A stretch of 64,000 bases of DNA from assembly GCA_023053575.1 (NCBI GenBank), contig JAKZAP010000016.1, positions 19,114,030-19,178,029 of the forward strand. Direction: 5' to 3'. This document shows, in pieces, positions 19,116 to 29,689 of this stretch. This DNA comes from Branchinecta lynchi. Taxonomy: Eukaryota > Arthropoda > Branchiopoda > Anostraca > Branchinectidae. Both the position numbers and the translations under genes were made by a program. Position 1 is the first letter of the stretch; each line of letters begins with the position of its first letter. The notes beneath the pieces are model-generated. The model was not told the origin of the DNA. It made no database searches and saw nothing but the letters and a program-made list of their open reading frames with translations.

Positions 19116-19319
19116 AATGATAGTGCGTATGATACGAAAGTCCAGTCGCCCGTCACTGATTGCTTCACTTGGTGAAATTATGCCATAACCATACATTGAC
19201 GGAGAAGTTCAAAATTCAAGATGCAAGTGTTACCCTTTTGGATGTTTCCTCGTCGCTATAAAAAATCACGGACAACAGGGCCCAGCCTGCGCACGACGTT
19301 ATCCACTGCTTCCTGGCCG

Positions 19320-19445
19320 AAGATTGAAAATTAAGTGTCTTTTTCTGTGTGTTTATGTGTTTTATTTATTTTCTTTCATTTACTCCGCTTTTCCAAAATG
19401 AAGGGGTTATAAAGAAATTACTTACATACTTCTTGTGTTAAATAG
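19320..19445 (+). repeat. LINE 3' tail, copy with decayed hairpin
   Basis: Shares TATGTGTTTTATTTATTTTC, TTTACTCCGCTTTT and AAATTACTTAC with 32840-32945. In that copy CCGC and GCGG form a hairpin just before a simple-repeat tail. Here the right half has decayed. Probably the end of a LINE whose coding part is gone. Confidence 0.6.
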
Positions 19446-19587
19446 GCTCGAAGACCCCATGAAAACGCATTACTTCTGTGCCTCGCCCCTCACATAATCG
19501 ATTTTCATCGAATGAACTGATTCTTTCAGATTTATGGTAGCTCCATGTGCTTGCACCTCTATGTTTGAAATATGTAGCAACTACAGT

Positions 19588-19865
19588 GAACGTGTTCCGT
19601 CCTTCTAACTATAGTAACTAATTGTTACTATTTTCGTTCCAGCCTCGTGAAAAGCTACTATGCTGCCCGTTCCAACATTGTCTAAATAGTAATTAATAGT
19701 ATTTATTTGCTGACCACGCTCGGGAGCCTAGTAAGCGTGGTAACTACGAATCTCTGTGATGTGACTGGCTGGATTAGCCCGTGGCACGATATTTTGCTGA
19801 AAATAGAAAAATACGTTTCAGCCTTGACGCCTAAGAGCCAGAATTCGTGACGTCAAGCATGGTTA
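19588..19865 (-). mobile_element. Family C MITE (copy 1, decayed)
   Basis: Shares, in reverse orientation, the series of phrases GTAACTAATxGTTACTAT, CCCGAGCGTGGTAA and CACGAATTCTGGCT with the copies at 23722-24028 and 46605-46897. The GAACGTGTTCC terminus is recognisable at 19587; the other end is eroded. Confidence 0.75.
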
Positions 19866-20503
19866 AGACGGTTAAACTACATTAACTACATTAAACGGTG
19901 CCCGAAAAAAAAATCTTTTCGGGTCACATGCAATAGCGGGCTTTCTTAAGAAACGACCTTGCAGTCTGGAATTGATGTACAATTGTATATTGATGTATTA
20001 ATGTACAAATAAAACGGTACACGGTACTTTCATAACTAAACAGAAGTAGGCTACTTCAAAACTACAGAGAAACTACGCCCGAAAACAAGCAAAGAAAGTC
20101 TTGTGGGGGATATCTTTTACGCATAAAAATCAAGTCAGAATTTGTAAACTCCTGTTGGGCCAAGACTAAAAGTTTGTTACGTCCGTAAATCGAGATTTTT
20201 ATTTTTGAAGTGCACCAGCAAACCTGTGTTCCTCGTTTTGTTTCTGAGCAAGCATGTCTTTTAACGTAAGAATCCCTTTTTTTGCTGTAATTTCCGAACA
20301 AATCTATTTCGTGTCTACTTTATTCCGGATTGCCGCTATTTGCCACTTATTTCGACGAACAGATTGTGATTTGATAGGTCGCCTATATTTTATTTCGCCT
20401 GTGGCGCATTTCGAGTATTGTCTATTTAAAACAGCGTGTCATTTATTTGTCGATGAGGCTTGGAACTTTTGTGATTCGAAGCATATGAAAGGCTAGAATT
20501 TGC
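19866..20503. other. No gene seen
   Basis: Short frames on both strands (20062-20496) without recognisable domains. No transposon ends found. Confidence 0.35.
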
Positions 20504-20721
20504 ATAGCAAGTATATTTATTCCAACAATGTTTTCAACGGATACGTCAGCTACGATTCTTCATCAGCGATATTTCGGCCCTTCTTGGCAAGGGTCCTCGG
20601 CAGGCTGTCAGTCCTCTTGTTCAACTTCGGGGAAGGAATAAAGAAACAAACCTGTAATGTAATTTGATTATATATCCGTTGAAAACATTCTTGGACTCAA
20701 AGAATATTTATAGCAAGTATA
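20504..20721 (-). mobile_element. Hammerhead-family inverted-dimer element with 12-bp TSD
   Basis: The exact 12-bp duplication ATAGCAAGTATA (20504-20515 and 20710-20721) bounds the 194-bp element 20516-20709. From the left it runs TTTATTCCAACAATG, the minus-strand hammerhead-like arm, a turn-around, then a shortened plus-strand arm (CCGTTGAAAACATTC to CTCAAAGAATATTT). The duplication shows the whole inverted structure inserted as one unit by a retrotransposition-like process. Confidence 0.9.
20564..20607 (-). ncRNA. Hammerhead-ribozyme-like motif, copy A
   Basis: Minus strand: CAGC, CTGCCGA, stem II (GGACCCTT with AAGGGCC), GAAA, TATC, GCTG. Core base A6 is C here, so cleavage is unlikely. 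Stem I and stem II pairing are intact. Confidence 0.65.
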
Positions 20722-22180
20722 GTTAAATTGTGCCAGAGAAAAGCAAATTAAAAAAGTTTCGCCTGCGGCGCTTTCGTCTTTCGCCTAAGCTGAAAATTGG
20801 ACTGTGCTCCGTTGCCGCAAATTGGCGACGGTGCTTTTTTGTCTATAGTTTCGAGTCCTATATCGTGATGCAGAAGTCATTGAAATTAGGGTTTCCCCCC
20901 CCCCCCGGCCTAAGTGCTTCAGGCCACCCCTGTGGCCAGGAACAAACCTGTAAGGGACCAAGTAACTCTGAAAGATTAACGGAAATAATTTACTCAAATA
21001 TAAGATATAACTAGATCTACGTTGCCTGGGGCGTCGCTTGATCTCCCTTTCGTCGCTTACGATTAAACGCTGAAGTTGTCAACACATCGAAACTTTTGAA
21101 ATAGCATGTTCCAAGAAGAACTTTTTTCTTCGAGAAAAACTGATGACCTCACTCAGCGTAGAAAAAAACACCAACAGAATATCAGAAGCAGGGATTAAAA
21201 AAAAAATTACGTTGTAGCTAGTTCAACTTTATCCTTTTCAATCGTAGACATCGTAACAGACGAGAACTTTGGACAGTGCTTTAACAACCGTTTCTTACTT
21301 ACAAGAACCTCTGAGTGATAGACATGGAACCAAACTGTTCTTACCATCAAATACACCGGAAATAAAATAGTAGGTTCACCAACAAACAAAAGTTCCTAAC
21401 CCTTCATCGCCAACGATGATTATGGTATAACAGCCGATTGTTAGTAAGAAGTCCCTTACATGTGTCACAATTGGTGTCTGCCTTTTTTTTTACTGTGTCC
21501 CTTACCACTGAAGTTGTCAACCCCTCGAAGCTTTCAAAATGGTGTATCTCATGAAGGGATTTTTCTTACAAAAAATTTCCAACTTTCTAATATCACCACT
21601 TAGAAAAGAGCAAAGGATAAGCTCCAGTTTCTTCAGCAATGAGAGAACTTTCAAAGTTTAAGAAGAACGTGCCTCAATCCGAAGTGCAGAGAATGGAATG
21701 ACTCCAGAAATCACGAACAGAAATCACGAACAGTAGATAACGGCCCTTTCAGACCTGTGCCTCTTTTTTCTTTCTGTATTTTTTTCTATTTATCACTGAA
21801 AACAGATACATTGGCTGTGGGGCCAGGAATTCACACATATATTTAGCATTTATAGATTTTAGTTCATCTTCATTTTCTATCCTGGTAGAACGGAGCTTTC
21901 CACGCAAAAGCAGAAAAATGGTTTGAAGAAACGGCTGCATAACTTCAGAACCTCCTCTCTGACATAGAATATAAGCTCCCCCCTCACTTGGCATACTCTA
22001 GGCTCTAGCTCTAACTCGAAAACCATCCTTTATGTCCCCAGACAAGAGTTCTACGGAGCTTTCCAAAATTCTATGTCATACTCAACAATCCGGCCGAAGG
22101 TCCACACTGAAAACCGGATAGAGTAAACCCTCGCCACTTTCTAGCAATAAGTTGAAATCGGCGAACTAGAAAAAAAAACA
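20722..22180. other. No gene seen; poly-C run
   Basis: Includes a C run at about 20896-20907. Frames on both strands lack recognisable motifs. No transposon boundaries identified. Confidence 0.35.
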
Positions 22181-22182
22181 GG

Positions 22183-22800
22183 ACCAAAGGTTTCGATGGG
22201 ATCCCAAAACTTAACATTTGATCCCGACAATTGGGTTTTGTAGATATTCGGTCTTCAACAGACTTCTTAAACAGTTTTACTTTTAAAATTTACAAACAGG
22301 TTAAAGCCAATGGTAATAGTCGGAGAAGTTTAAATCGGAGTCCGTATTTGACAGTGCAAACCGGATATGCCAGCTGAATTTCAACTGCAAGTTCAGATAT
22401 ATTCAGATATCCGTTTTGCGCTGTCAAATATTCGAATATGGATTCAGCATATGGTTTACCCTATAGCCTACGTCGTATCTGCTTCCTTACTTACTTCTGT
22501 CCAACTTCCGGTTTCGGCCGGATTCCGGAAAACTACTTATCTGGCAAAAAACTAAAGCTCCAAAACGAATTCAGCATGTCTCCTTACCCCTACATGCAAC
22601 CTCTAATCAACTTAAAATTAAACTTTTACTTTTTACAAATTTTCCGGTTTCAGCCGGATTCCGAGCGATAAGTCCGGTGAGAAAATTGTTGTCATACACC
22701 AATTCAGCATGTCTTCTTACCCACAAATCGAAAATCTTTTCAGATTTAAATTTTATATAATTATTATTGTTTTTGACAATTTTTTTATCTGTAATTTGCA
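22183..22800 (-). repeat. Family G element 1
   Basis: Begins with the family terminus GACCAAAGGTTTCGATGGGA then TCCCAAAA. It continues with tandem-type units containing TTCAGCATGTCTxCTTACCCC and TTCCGGTTTCxGCCGGATTCC. The units match those at 24145-25140 and, in reverse, 40860-41530. No transposase or RT seen. Confidence 0.75.
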
Positions 22801-22859
22801 ACTAGCCTACTTGCAAGCCGAACCCATATCCCAATTCATTCAGAGAGTCCGCTAAATTC

Positions 22860-23560
22860 GTCTAGAGATAAATGCTGCCGTAGAAAGCGGCTAGAATAGA
22901 GATATTTCTAAACGTCATCATAAGACCGCCAGTTTTTAGGGGCGGTTAGGCGCTTTCGATTTCACAGCCCAAACGTTGATTAGTTCACCAGACATGCTTA
23001 ATCATTTTAATGGTCCAGAAAAGGAGGAGTCTAAACAAATATCAAACAAAGAACAGACTCGGTGAACCGATCTGGGATGCTTTGTTAGCAAGAGGGTTGC
23101 TGAACATTTATTTGAAAATCATTATCTCGTCGGACAAATAGTTCGCCCGCGATCCGACCAAAAGCTGAAATTTTTTTTAAAGCTAAAGTTTTCTCTGAAG
23201 TTGATTAGAGGTTCGATCTATGGGTAAGGAGATATGCAAATTCGTTTTAAGCTTTAGATTTTTTCTGACAAGTAGTTCGCCAGGAATCCGGCCGAAACCG
23301 AAATTTGGCAGAAGTAAGGCAGGAAGTTCTGATCAATTTCGTCATAGTAGATATGACGTGTAGGGGTAAACACACATGCTGAACCCACATCTTAACTTGG
23401 TTTTGTTAGATGACTTGCCATTGGCCTTATTTTGTTTCCAAATGTTAATAGTCGAAACTTTCAAACAGTCTGACAAAGACCGGATATTTAAAGACGAAAT
23501 TGAAATATTAGTTTTTGGATCCCATCGAAATCTTTGGTCTTTTTCCCCAATGGGCTCTGG
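22860..23560 (+). repeat. Family G element 2
   Basis: Same units in the opposite orientation (GGACAAATAGTTCGCCC, GGGTAAGGAGATATGC), ending at TTTTTGGATCCCATCGAAAT then CTTTGGTC. With element 1 it forms a tail-to-tail pair. The frames covering it are coincidental. Confidence 0.7.
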
Positions 23561-23721
23561 TAGGGATTCTGAGAATATGAAAGACTTCCCGAATCCCGAT
23601 AAGACTGGCTCCAGGACTGAACCGTTGAATTTACACAAGAAACCAAACGTGATTGTTCTATTCTGGCCTCTCTTCTGATCGAGTTCAAGTTTCATAGCTG
23701 AGGAATCAAATATCAGACATT

Positions 23722-24028
23722 GAGCGTGTTCCACCCTACTTACCCTAGATACTACGCATGACAACACGAATTTTGGCTTCTTGCCATCAAGGTTGGAACG
23801 CATTCTGAAATTTATTTAACAATATCACTCCACGGGGTAATCCGGCCAATCACGTTACAGAGATTTGTAGTTACCACGCTTACTACGCTCCCGAGCATGG
23901 TAAGCAAAAGTTGCTATTAGTTTGTATTAGTTACTATTTCGAGAAGGTAAAACGCTCAGCGTAGTAACTTTTCTTGAGGATGGAACAGAATAGTAAATAA
24001 TAGATAGTTAAGAGGGTGTAACACGCTC
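23722..24028 (+). mobile_element. Family C MITE (copy 2)
   Basis: The terminal inverted repeats GAGCGTGTTCCACCCT and AGGGTGTAACACGCTC bracket 307 bp. The interior is shared with 46605-46897 (CACGAATT, GTTACAGAGAT, TTACTACGCTCCCGAGC). Non-coding. Confidence 0.85.
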
Positions 24029-24139
24029 TTTGTGTATATCAGACGATCGTAGTTGCAAATATCAGACTGACAATCTGCCTTTGCTAGTACCCTTATTTCT
24101 TTATATATGTTCTAGGAATCGTTTGTCGTTGTAGTTGCT

Positions 24140-25140
24140 CAGTTAAACAAGACCAAAGATTTCAATGGGATCCTAAAAATTCAATATCTGATCCGGACAA
24201 CTGGGTCTTGTCTTAGCCAGATCCGGTTATCGCTAGACTCCTTGAACATTTTTACAATTAAAATTCAGAAACAGATTAAGGCCAAATAGCTAGTCATCTG
24301 AGAAAACCAAGTTCAGATGCGGATTCAGCATGTGTGTTTACCCCTATAAGTCATATCCGTTTTGACGAAAACTTCCTGCCACTTCTGCCAATTTCCTGGT
24401 TTCGGCCGAACTCCAGAACTACTTGTCCGGCGAAAAAAGAAAGCTCAAAAATGAACTCAGGGTATCTTCTTTCCCCACTAATGAACATATAATCAACTTC
24501 AAAGAAAAATTTAACTTATAACAAATTTTCCGACTCCAGCCGGATTCCGGTCGAACTATATGTCTGGGTAAAATATGATTGTCACACTCGGATTCAGCAT
24601 CTCTTCTTACCCCCAAATCGGCTGTCTAATCAACTAGAAATAAAGCTTTAACTTCTACCAATTTTCCGGTTTTGGCCGGATTCTGGGCGAACTACATGTC
24701 CGGATAGAAAATTGTTTTCACATAAGTGTTCAGCATGTCTTCTTGCCCTAAATCGAACATCTAATCAACTTAAAATAAAACTTTTACTTTTAACAAACTT
24801 TCCGGTTTTGGCCGGATTCCGGGCGAACTACATGTTCGATGACAAAATGGTTTTCACCATAGTGTTCAGCATGTCTTCTTACCCCATAATCGACTATCAC
24901 ATTAGCTGTTTCAAAATATTTTGTTTGCCCTTCAATTTGAAACCCAACCCTAAATCTAGGGCTACAAAGCCCATCTACGAACTTGACTGGTCGACGACCC
25001 AACGAATCCTCACACTAAGTTTCATCAAAATATCTCATTCCCTTCGAGAGTTATCGTGCTTACAGACGGACAGACGGGCGGACGGACAACTTTTGCGATG
25101 TCAAAGGTATCCCTCCACTTACATTTTGGGATTCAAAAAC
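24140..25140 (-). repeat. Family G element 3
   Basis: Left terminus GACCAAAGATTTCAATGGGA, then about four degenerate units of roughly 137 bp (each with TTCCGGTTTTGGCCGGATTC and a TTCAGCATGTCTTCTTxCCC block). It ends in the family's other terminus: the complement of a CTCTCGAAGGGAA block, a GGACGGAC stretch and CACTTACATTTTGGGATTC. Non-coding. Confidence 0.8.
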
Positions 25141-25677
25141 TCATATCAATTATAAAATAAAATCAGTTAAGCTTTGAGAGTTCAACTGTTTATTAAGCAC
25201 CTTGCTTTTGCCAAGAATGGGTAATTACCCTCCCCCGGGAAAGTGTCAAACACAAAGAACGGTCTCGGTGAATCAATCTCCTATTCTCTCTTTGTTAATG
25301 GGGTGGGGAGGCGGACACGAGGTGGAGGGGAATTGTCTAACTTTGATTGTATAAAGTTTGTCTCAAGTATGGATGAAAGAGACCTTAGCCTTCGAAATCT
25401 GGAAAATCTTCCTCACTGTTATTTGTATTTTATTTTATTTTATTTTTTTCCACGTTGCGTCTTTTGTAATTTAACTTATTTTGATGTTATTTAAAATCTA
25501 AAGAATAAGATTTCGTACTTTTTGTGGCTACTCCGCCATCCCTCAGTAATTTTAAGCTGTTTTTACCCAATTTTAACTATTCACCTCCCCTAAATTTTTA
25601 AATTAAACCCATATTTATTTACAATTCTTACTCCCCCCCCCCCCGCCACATTTGGAAAATTATTCTCTCATTTATAT
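25141..25677. other. No gene seen
   Basis: T-rich stretch with a poly-C run (about 25633-25644). Nothing recognised. Confidence 0.35.
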
Positions 25678-25838
25678 TCTGTAAAAAATTTATTCAAACA
25701 ATGTTTACAACGGATACGTCAGCTACGATTCTTCATCAGCGATATTTCGGCCCTTCTTGGCAAGGGTCCTCGTCTGGCTGTCAATTTCTGGTTCAACTTC
25801 GGGGAAGGAAACAAACCTGTCACATCTGTAAAAAATTT
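25678..25838 (-). mobile_element. Hammerhead-family element, single arm, 14-bp TSD
   Basis: The exact 14-bp duplication TCTGTAAAAAATTT (25678-25691 and 25825-25838) bounds a 133-bp insert. It consists of one minus-strand arm only: a truncated 5' part, the hammerhead-like core and the 3' end CCGTTGTAAACATTGTTTGA. This is the simplest unit of the family and shows that a single arm is itself mobile. Confidence 0.92.
25737..25780 (-). ncRNA. Hammerhead-ribozyme-like motif, copy B
   Basis: Minus strand: stem I 5' strand CAGC, core CAGACGA (U4 replaced by A), stem II as in the other copies, GAAA, TATC, then GCTG. The core change should inactivate it. Confidence 0.65.
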
Positions 25839-25854
25839 CTTTAACTACATTTTC

Positions 25855-26304
25855 TTTAAAGGACACCTGAACAATGAAACCATACCTGAACACACCATGG
25901 AGAATGCATTTACAGACATGGGCACGGAAAGCATTCTTCTCCTGAGCGTGATGTTTTCAAAATAGGGATGATTGTTTCCGGATTTTCGCACATGCAGACA
26001 CCAAGACAAAAAGCGCAATTCATTCAAATCTTGTACAGCGCTGGCCGGATCGTATTGGAATTTCTTCTAGATATACGTTTGGGCTTATCTGGTTAAAAAA
26101 TATTCCAGAAGAAGGGTTGATTGGAGACATTTGTTCATTTCTAAAATTGCTCGGTACTGAAATAAGGACAGGTGCAAAATGGAGCAAAAGTCATAGCTTG
26201 GAAACGGTATTTCGTATTTGGATTGGGTTTTCTGCAGGCAATGTTAACGGACGTCATACAGATAGGGATGACACTTGATCCTCTTCATTCAGGTGTCCTT
26301 TAAA
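25855..26304. mobile_element. piggyBac-type MITE with 17-bp perfect ends
   Basis: TTTAAAGGACACCTGAA (25855-25871) is exactly inverted at 26288-26304. TTAA sits at both borders. It shares only the terminal TTAAAGGAC with the 18604 family; the interior differs, so it is a separate family using a similar end. Non-coding. Confidence 0.92.
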
Positions 26305-27105
26305 CAACTAAATCCTCAACAAATCCTAAAAAATCCTCAACACCTTCACACACCAAGTCATCAACCCCAGCTATTTACTGGCACAAACACAAGGACAAAA
26401 GACAACACAATAGAATATAAAATTTATTTACGTTTTATATACAAATTTTCGTCTTCCGTTCTGGCTACTCAGATACACATTCAAACTCTTCAATCTTAAC
26501 TACTTTACTGGAAACGGTAAAAAAAAATTAAACACAAAAAAATGTCCACGACTGCAAGGGGCTGCTCCCATCTTTAACACATTCAACTAAAAAACATCAC
26601 TACTAAATCAAAAATCATTTAACTAACATATTTTAAAAATACACTGATCACTATATATTAATTACAATCAACTCAACACATTCACTGGGCCTTGCGTTAT
26701 TGGGCATTTTTTATAATCAAACAAACAAATTTCCAGTACAAAAGCTAAAGATTGAATGTCTTTTAAACTTGGGATTGACGTCTATATCGGACCAACATTT
26801 ACATTGTAAAGTAATTCTCTGGACAGGGGCGTCATTTCGCGAAAATTTGGGGTTTAGGACAACGGCGTCGTTTCTGGTAATTTCCTCGGCTTCAACAGTC
26901 AAAGTAGGAAGATTGAATTCTTAATAGAGTGTGATGATTTGGTGAATGATAGTTTCGTGTCTGTAAATTGGTTGCAATTGTAAGTATTCTTGCTTGATCA
27001 TTTCAAATTGTTTGCCGTTGTCAGGTTAGATTATACAGGCTAGATAGGCTTACCGACGAAACGTCCCCTATATAAGGTTTGAAGCCAAGCTGACCATTCA
27101 TCACG
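26305..27105. other. No gene seen
   Basis: Begins with CAACTAAATCCTCAACAAAT-type A/C-rich sequence. Frames around 26700-26924 overlap on both strands without motifs. Confidence 0.35.
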
Positions 27106-27106
27106 A

Positions 27107-27314
27107 AAGAAATAGAAAACCGTGAATTTCGGTTTTTTTTTTTCTTGATCAGCTAATTATCTGAGGACGGTTGCCGGAAGTGCCGGAAGTGCTGAGGACG
27201 GTTTGCCGGAAGTGCAACCGAAATATCCGAATTTATATTTATCCCTCGCACATCATCTTAGAAGGATAATTAGCTGATCAAGAAAAAAACCCGAAAATCA
27301 CGGTTTTCTATTTC
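27107..27314. mobile_element. MITE with AGAAATAGAAAACCGTGA ends
   Basis: The terminal inverted repeats extend over about 45 bp (AGAAATAGAAAACCGTGA, poly-T, CTTGATCAGCTAATTA on the left, its complement on the right). The interior has a GCCGGAAGTGC tandem motif repeated three times. A truncated relative is at 18985. Non-coding. Confidence 0.88.
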
Positions 27315-27443
27315 TTGCGAAACGTCCACATGACAAAAAAGTCCCCTGGCAAAAAGTCCCCTTCACAAAACGTCTCCGTGACAAAACGTTCCCTTGACAA
27401 AACGTTCCCATGAGAGAACGTCCCCGTGTCAAAATGTCCCCAA
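27315..27443. repeat. Minisatellite of about 17 bp (GACAAAACGTCCCC type)
   Basis: Seven or eight degenerate units of the form TGACAAAACGTTCCC. The same unit in reverse complement forms another small array at 28618-28727, giving a 1.2-kb inverted pair. The 60-codon frame over it is a repeat artefact. Confidence 0.85.
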
Positions 27444-27658
27444 GCACAGATTTTAAGTTATCCTCGATCTTCAGGTGCATGATCGAGGTAAAGCAACTTC
27501 AGAGTGTGCATTACAGATGTGGGAACATTCCTTATGAGCAGAAAAGATCGGACATAGGACCGGTTTCTTCATAAATTTATTTTTTTAAGTTAAAAATATG
27601 TCGTGTAATATGCCTTGCAACTTGCAATTGACTCGTAACTGATAATTTTAGGTCGTTT

Positions 27659-27716
27659 GAAGCAACATGCATAATCATGAAGCAACATGCATAATCATGA
27701 AGCAACATGCATAATC
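27659..27716. repeat. 20-bp tandem repeat, three units
   Basis: GAAGCAACATGCATAATCAT at 27659, 27679 and (18 of 20 bases) 27699, essentially identical, implying recent expansion. Confidence 0.92.
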
Positions 27717-28050
27717 TGAGGAGCACCAGTATGCTCCTCAGAGAAAGGGGAAGCCCGCTGTGGCTCAAAGAGAGTCAAACAAGGACAATGCAAAAATAAG
27801 AGTAGTGCCGTTATGCTGGTTAAAAATGACAGGAGAAGCGAGGAGACGAAAGCGGATGCAACGATTAGTTAGGTAGAGAGACATAGTTAATCTAGATTAG
27901 ACGGTTCCTTTCATAAAATTATTTAATAATAAATATCACCAAATTAAATATCGAACAAAAGCGAGATCAATGAGTTATATCGCAGCGTAAACTAACACAC
28001 AAATAAAAACAATTAAGTAAAAGATAAAACACTAAACCTTTACGCTTTCC

Positions 28051-28440
28051 TTAAAGGACATGTCTTACCTATAATACTAATGTAACTAATGTAATTGTTT
28101 TAACACTACTTCCATAATTACTCCACATATCTCTAAACCCGAAGATCCCAATTTCGTACGGTAGATTTTAACCCCTCTAACAAAACCACGCTGATTTTCT
28201 CACTTGCCGTGTTTTAATACTTTCGATATGTATCACGCTGTCGACGGTTGTCTCCGAGAAGTTTTTCCATCAGAAAAGTCGGTTATGTAAATTGTTTCCC
28301 TGTTTTCGCTACAAGTCAACGGGTTTCGGAAAAGGCTTAAAACATCCAAAACCGTGGGTTATTTGTTGCAAGCACAGCCTGTTTTTAAAGTATTCAAAGA
28401 TTTTAAAATACTGTAAGTTGAAGAGTAAATAGTCCTTTAA
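28051..28440. mobile_element. piggyBac-type MITE, TTAA-flanked (copy 2)
   Basis: TTAAAGGACATGTCTTACCT at the left and AGTCCTTTAA at the right; body shared with 18604-18968 and 63257-63909. The full-length interior includes CTCTAACAAAACCACGCTGA. Non-coding. Confidence 0.9.
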
Positions 28441-28617
28441 GAAATGGCTATAGCGGGGAGCAACACTTTGGTCGGTTTCTTTGAGTATCGGTTAAATATC
28501 GTGGTTTTAAAAAGTTTATATTCCAGAAACTTTTTTTGTCTGAACTGATGACGCAGTTAGTAGTCTCATAGGTCTAGCTATCGCTCAGCGATGAAAAAAA
28601 AATTCTATAGCCGGGGG

Positions 28618-28727
28618 TGCTTTACTTCGTCAGGGGACGTTTTGATCGGGGACGTTTTGTCGTTGGGCGTTTTGTCATGGGGACGTTTTGTTGGGGAAAA
28701 TTCGAATGGGTACGTTTTGTCGACAAC
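28618..28727. repeat. Minisatellite, inverted relative of 27315-27443
   Basis: Units of GGGGACGTTTTGTC with spacer changes, repeated about six times. It is the reverse complement of the array at 27315. Confidence 0.85.
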
Positions 28728-28985
28728 CCATTAGATATATCAGGTTAGATTATACTTTGTTAGATTAATTCTAGATTTATAGGGTACAAAGTTGTTGTTT
28801 GTTGTGTTTCAGGTAAATTATTAACAAGCATTGCACGTCCAAATTTCTATTCTATACATTTCAGTTGTGAATTAAAACAGACTTTGATCTTGAATTTGGT
28901 GATATACCTCTTAAGGTTCACACTTCGCAGCTGCCGGTCACAATTTTGTCAAATCCTCTTGTTTCTTGCAGATTTTAAGATTTCT
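28728..28985. other. No gene seen
   Basis: AT-rich; nothing recognised. Confidence 0.3.
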
Positions 28986-28989
28986 TTTC

Positions 28990-29650
28990 AGAGCTTTGGA
29001 CCAATCATACACAAATCTTTAATTTTGGGGGATTGTGCTCCAAAGTCAGGGCATGCACCAACATAAGAGGGGAACCCGTCAGTTGGTCCACCCGTCAGTT
29101 CGTCCAAGAATTCCGTCAGTTCGCTCACAAATCAGTTGGCCCACCAAAATCCGTCAGTTCGCCCACCCGTCATTTCAACCACCCGTCAGTTCGCCCACCC
29201 ATACATACGAGCATGGTGATCATATGGTGGGCTCTGTGCCCTGGAGGAAGAGCACAGCACCCCTATAAATTGGTTTGAAAAACAAATTCCATTGTAGATT
29301 AATTTAACAGATCTGTATGGGGGTAGTATGCCCTTGCTGTAGGGCATGCTGCCCCAGCATATGAGCAGCATGCTCATACGCATACGCCCTTTTTCTGACA
29401 GTTTGACCACCCGTCAGTTGGCCCACCAAAATCCGTCAGTTCGTGAACCCGTCACTTCTTCTACCCATACATACGAGCATTGTGATCTTATGTTGGGCAT
29501 TGTGCCCTGGAGGAAGAGCACAGCACCCCTATAAATTGGTTTGAAAAATGAATTCCATTTTAGATTAATTCAATACATTTGTATGGGGGTAGTGTGCCCC
29601 ACCATATGAGCAGCATGCTCATATGCTGCCCTAACGCTGCCTTATACGCT
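28990..29650. repeat. Family J repeat: two long units plus 17-bp minisatellite
   Basis: A minisatellite of CACCCGTCAGTTCGCC-type units (29070-29200) runs into a unit with ATACATACGAGCAT, GTGCCCTGGAGGAAGAGCAC and AAATTGGTTTGAAAAA. The whole recurs from 29400 to about 29620. The palindrome ATGAGCAGCATGCTCAT appears twice. A distant relative with TGAGCACCATGCTCAT is at 60720-60965. All frames here are repeat artefacts. Confidence 0.8.
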
Positions 29651-29689
29651 TGCCCTAACGCTGGAGCACTTTGCTAAAACAAAACAAAA

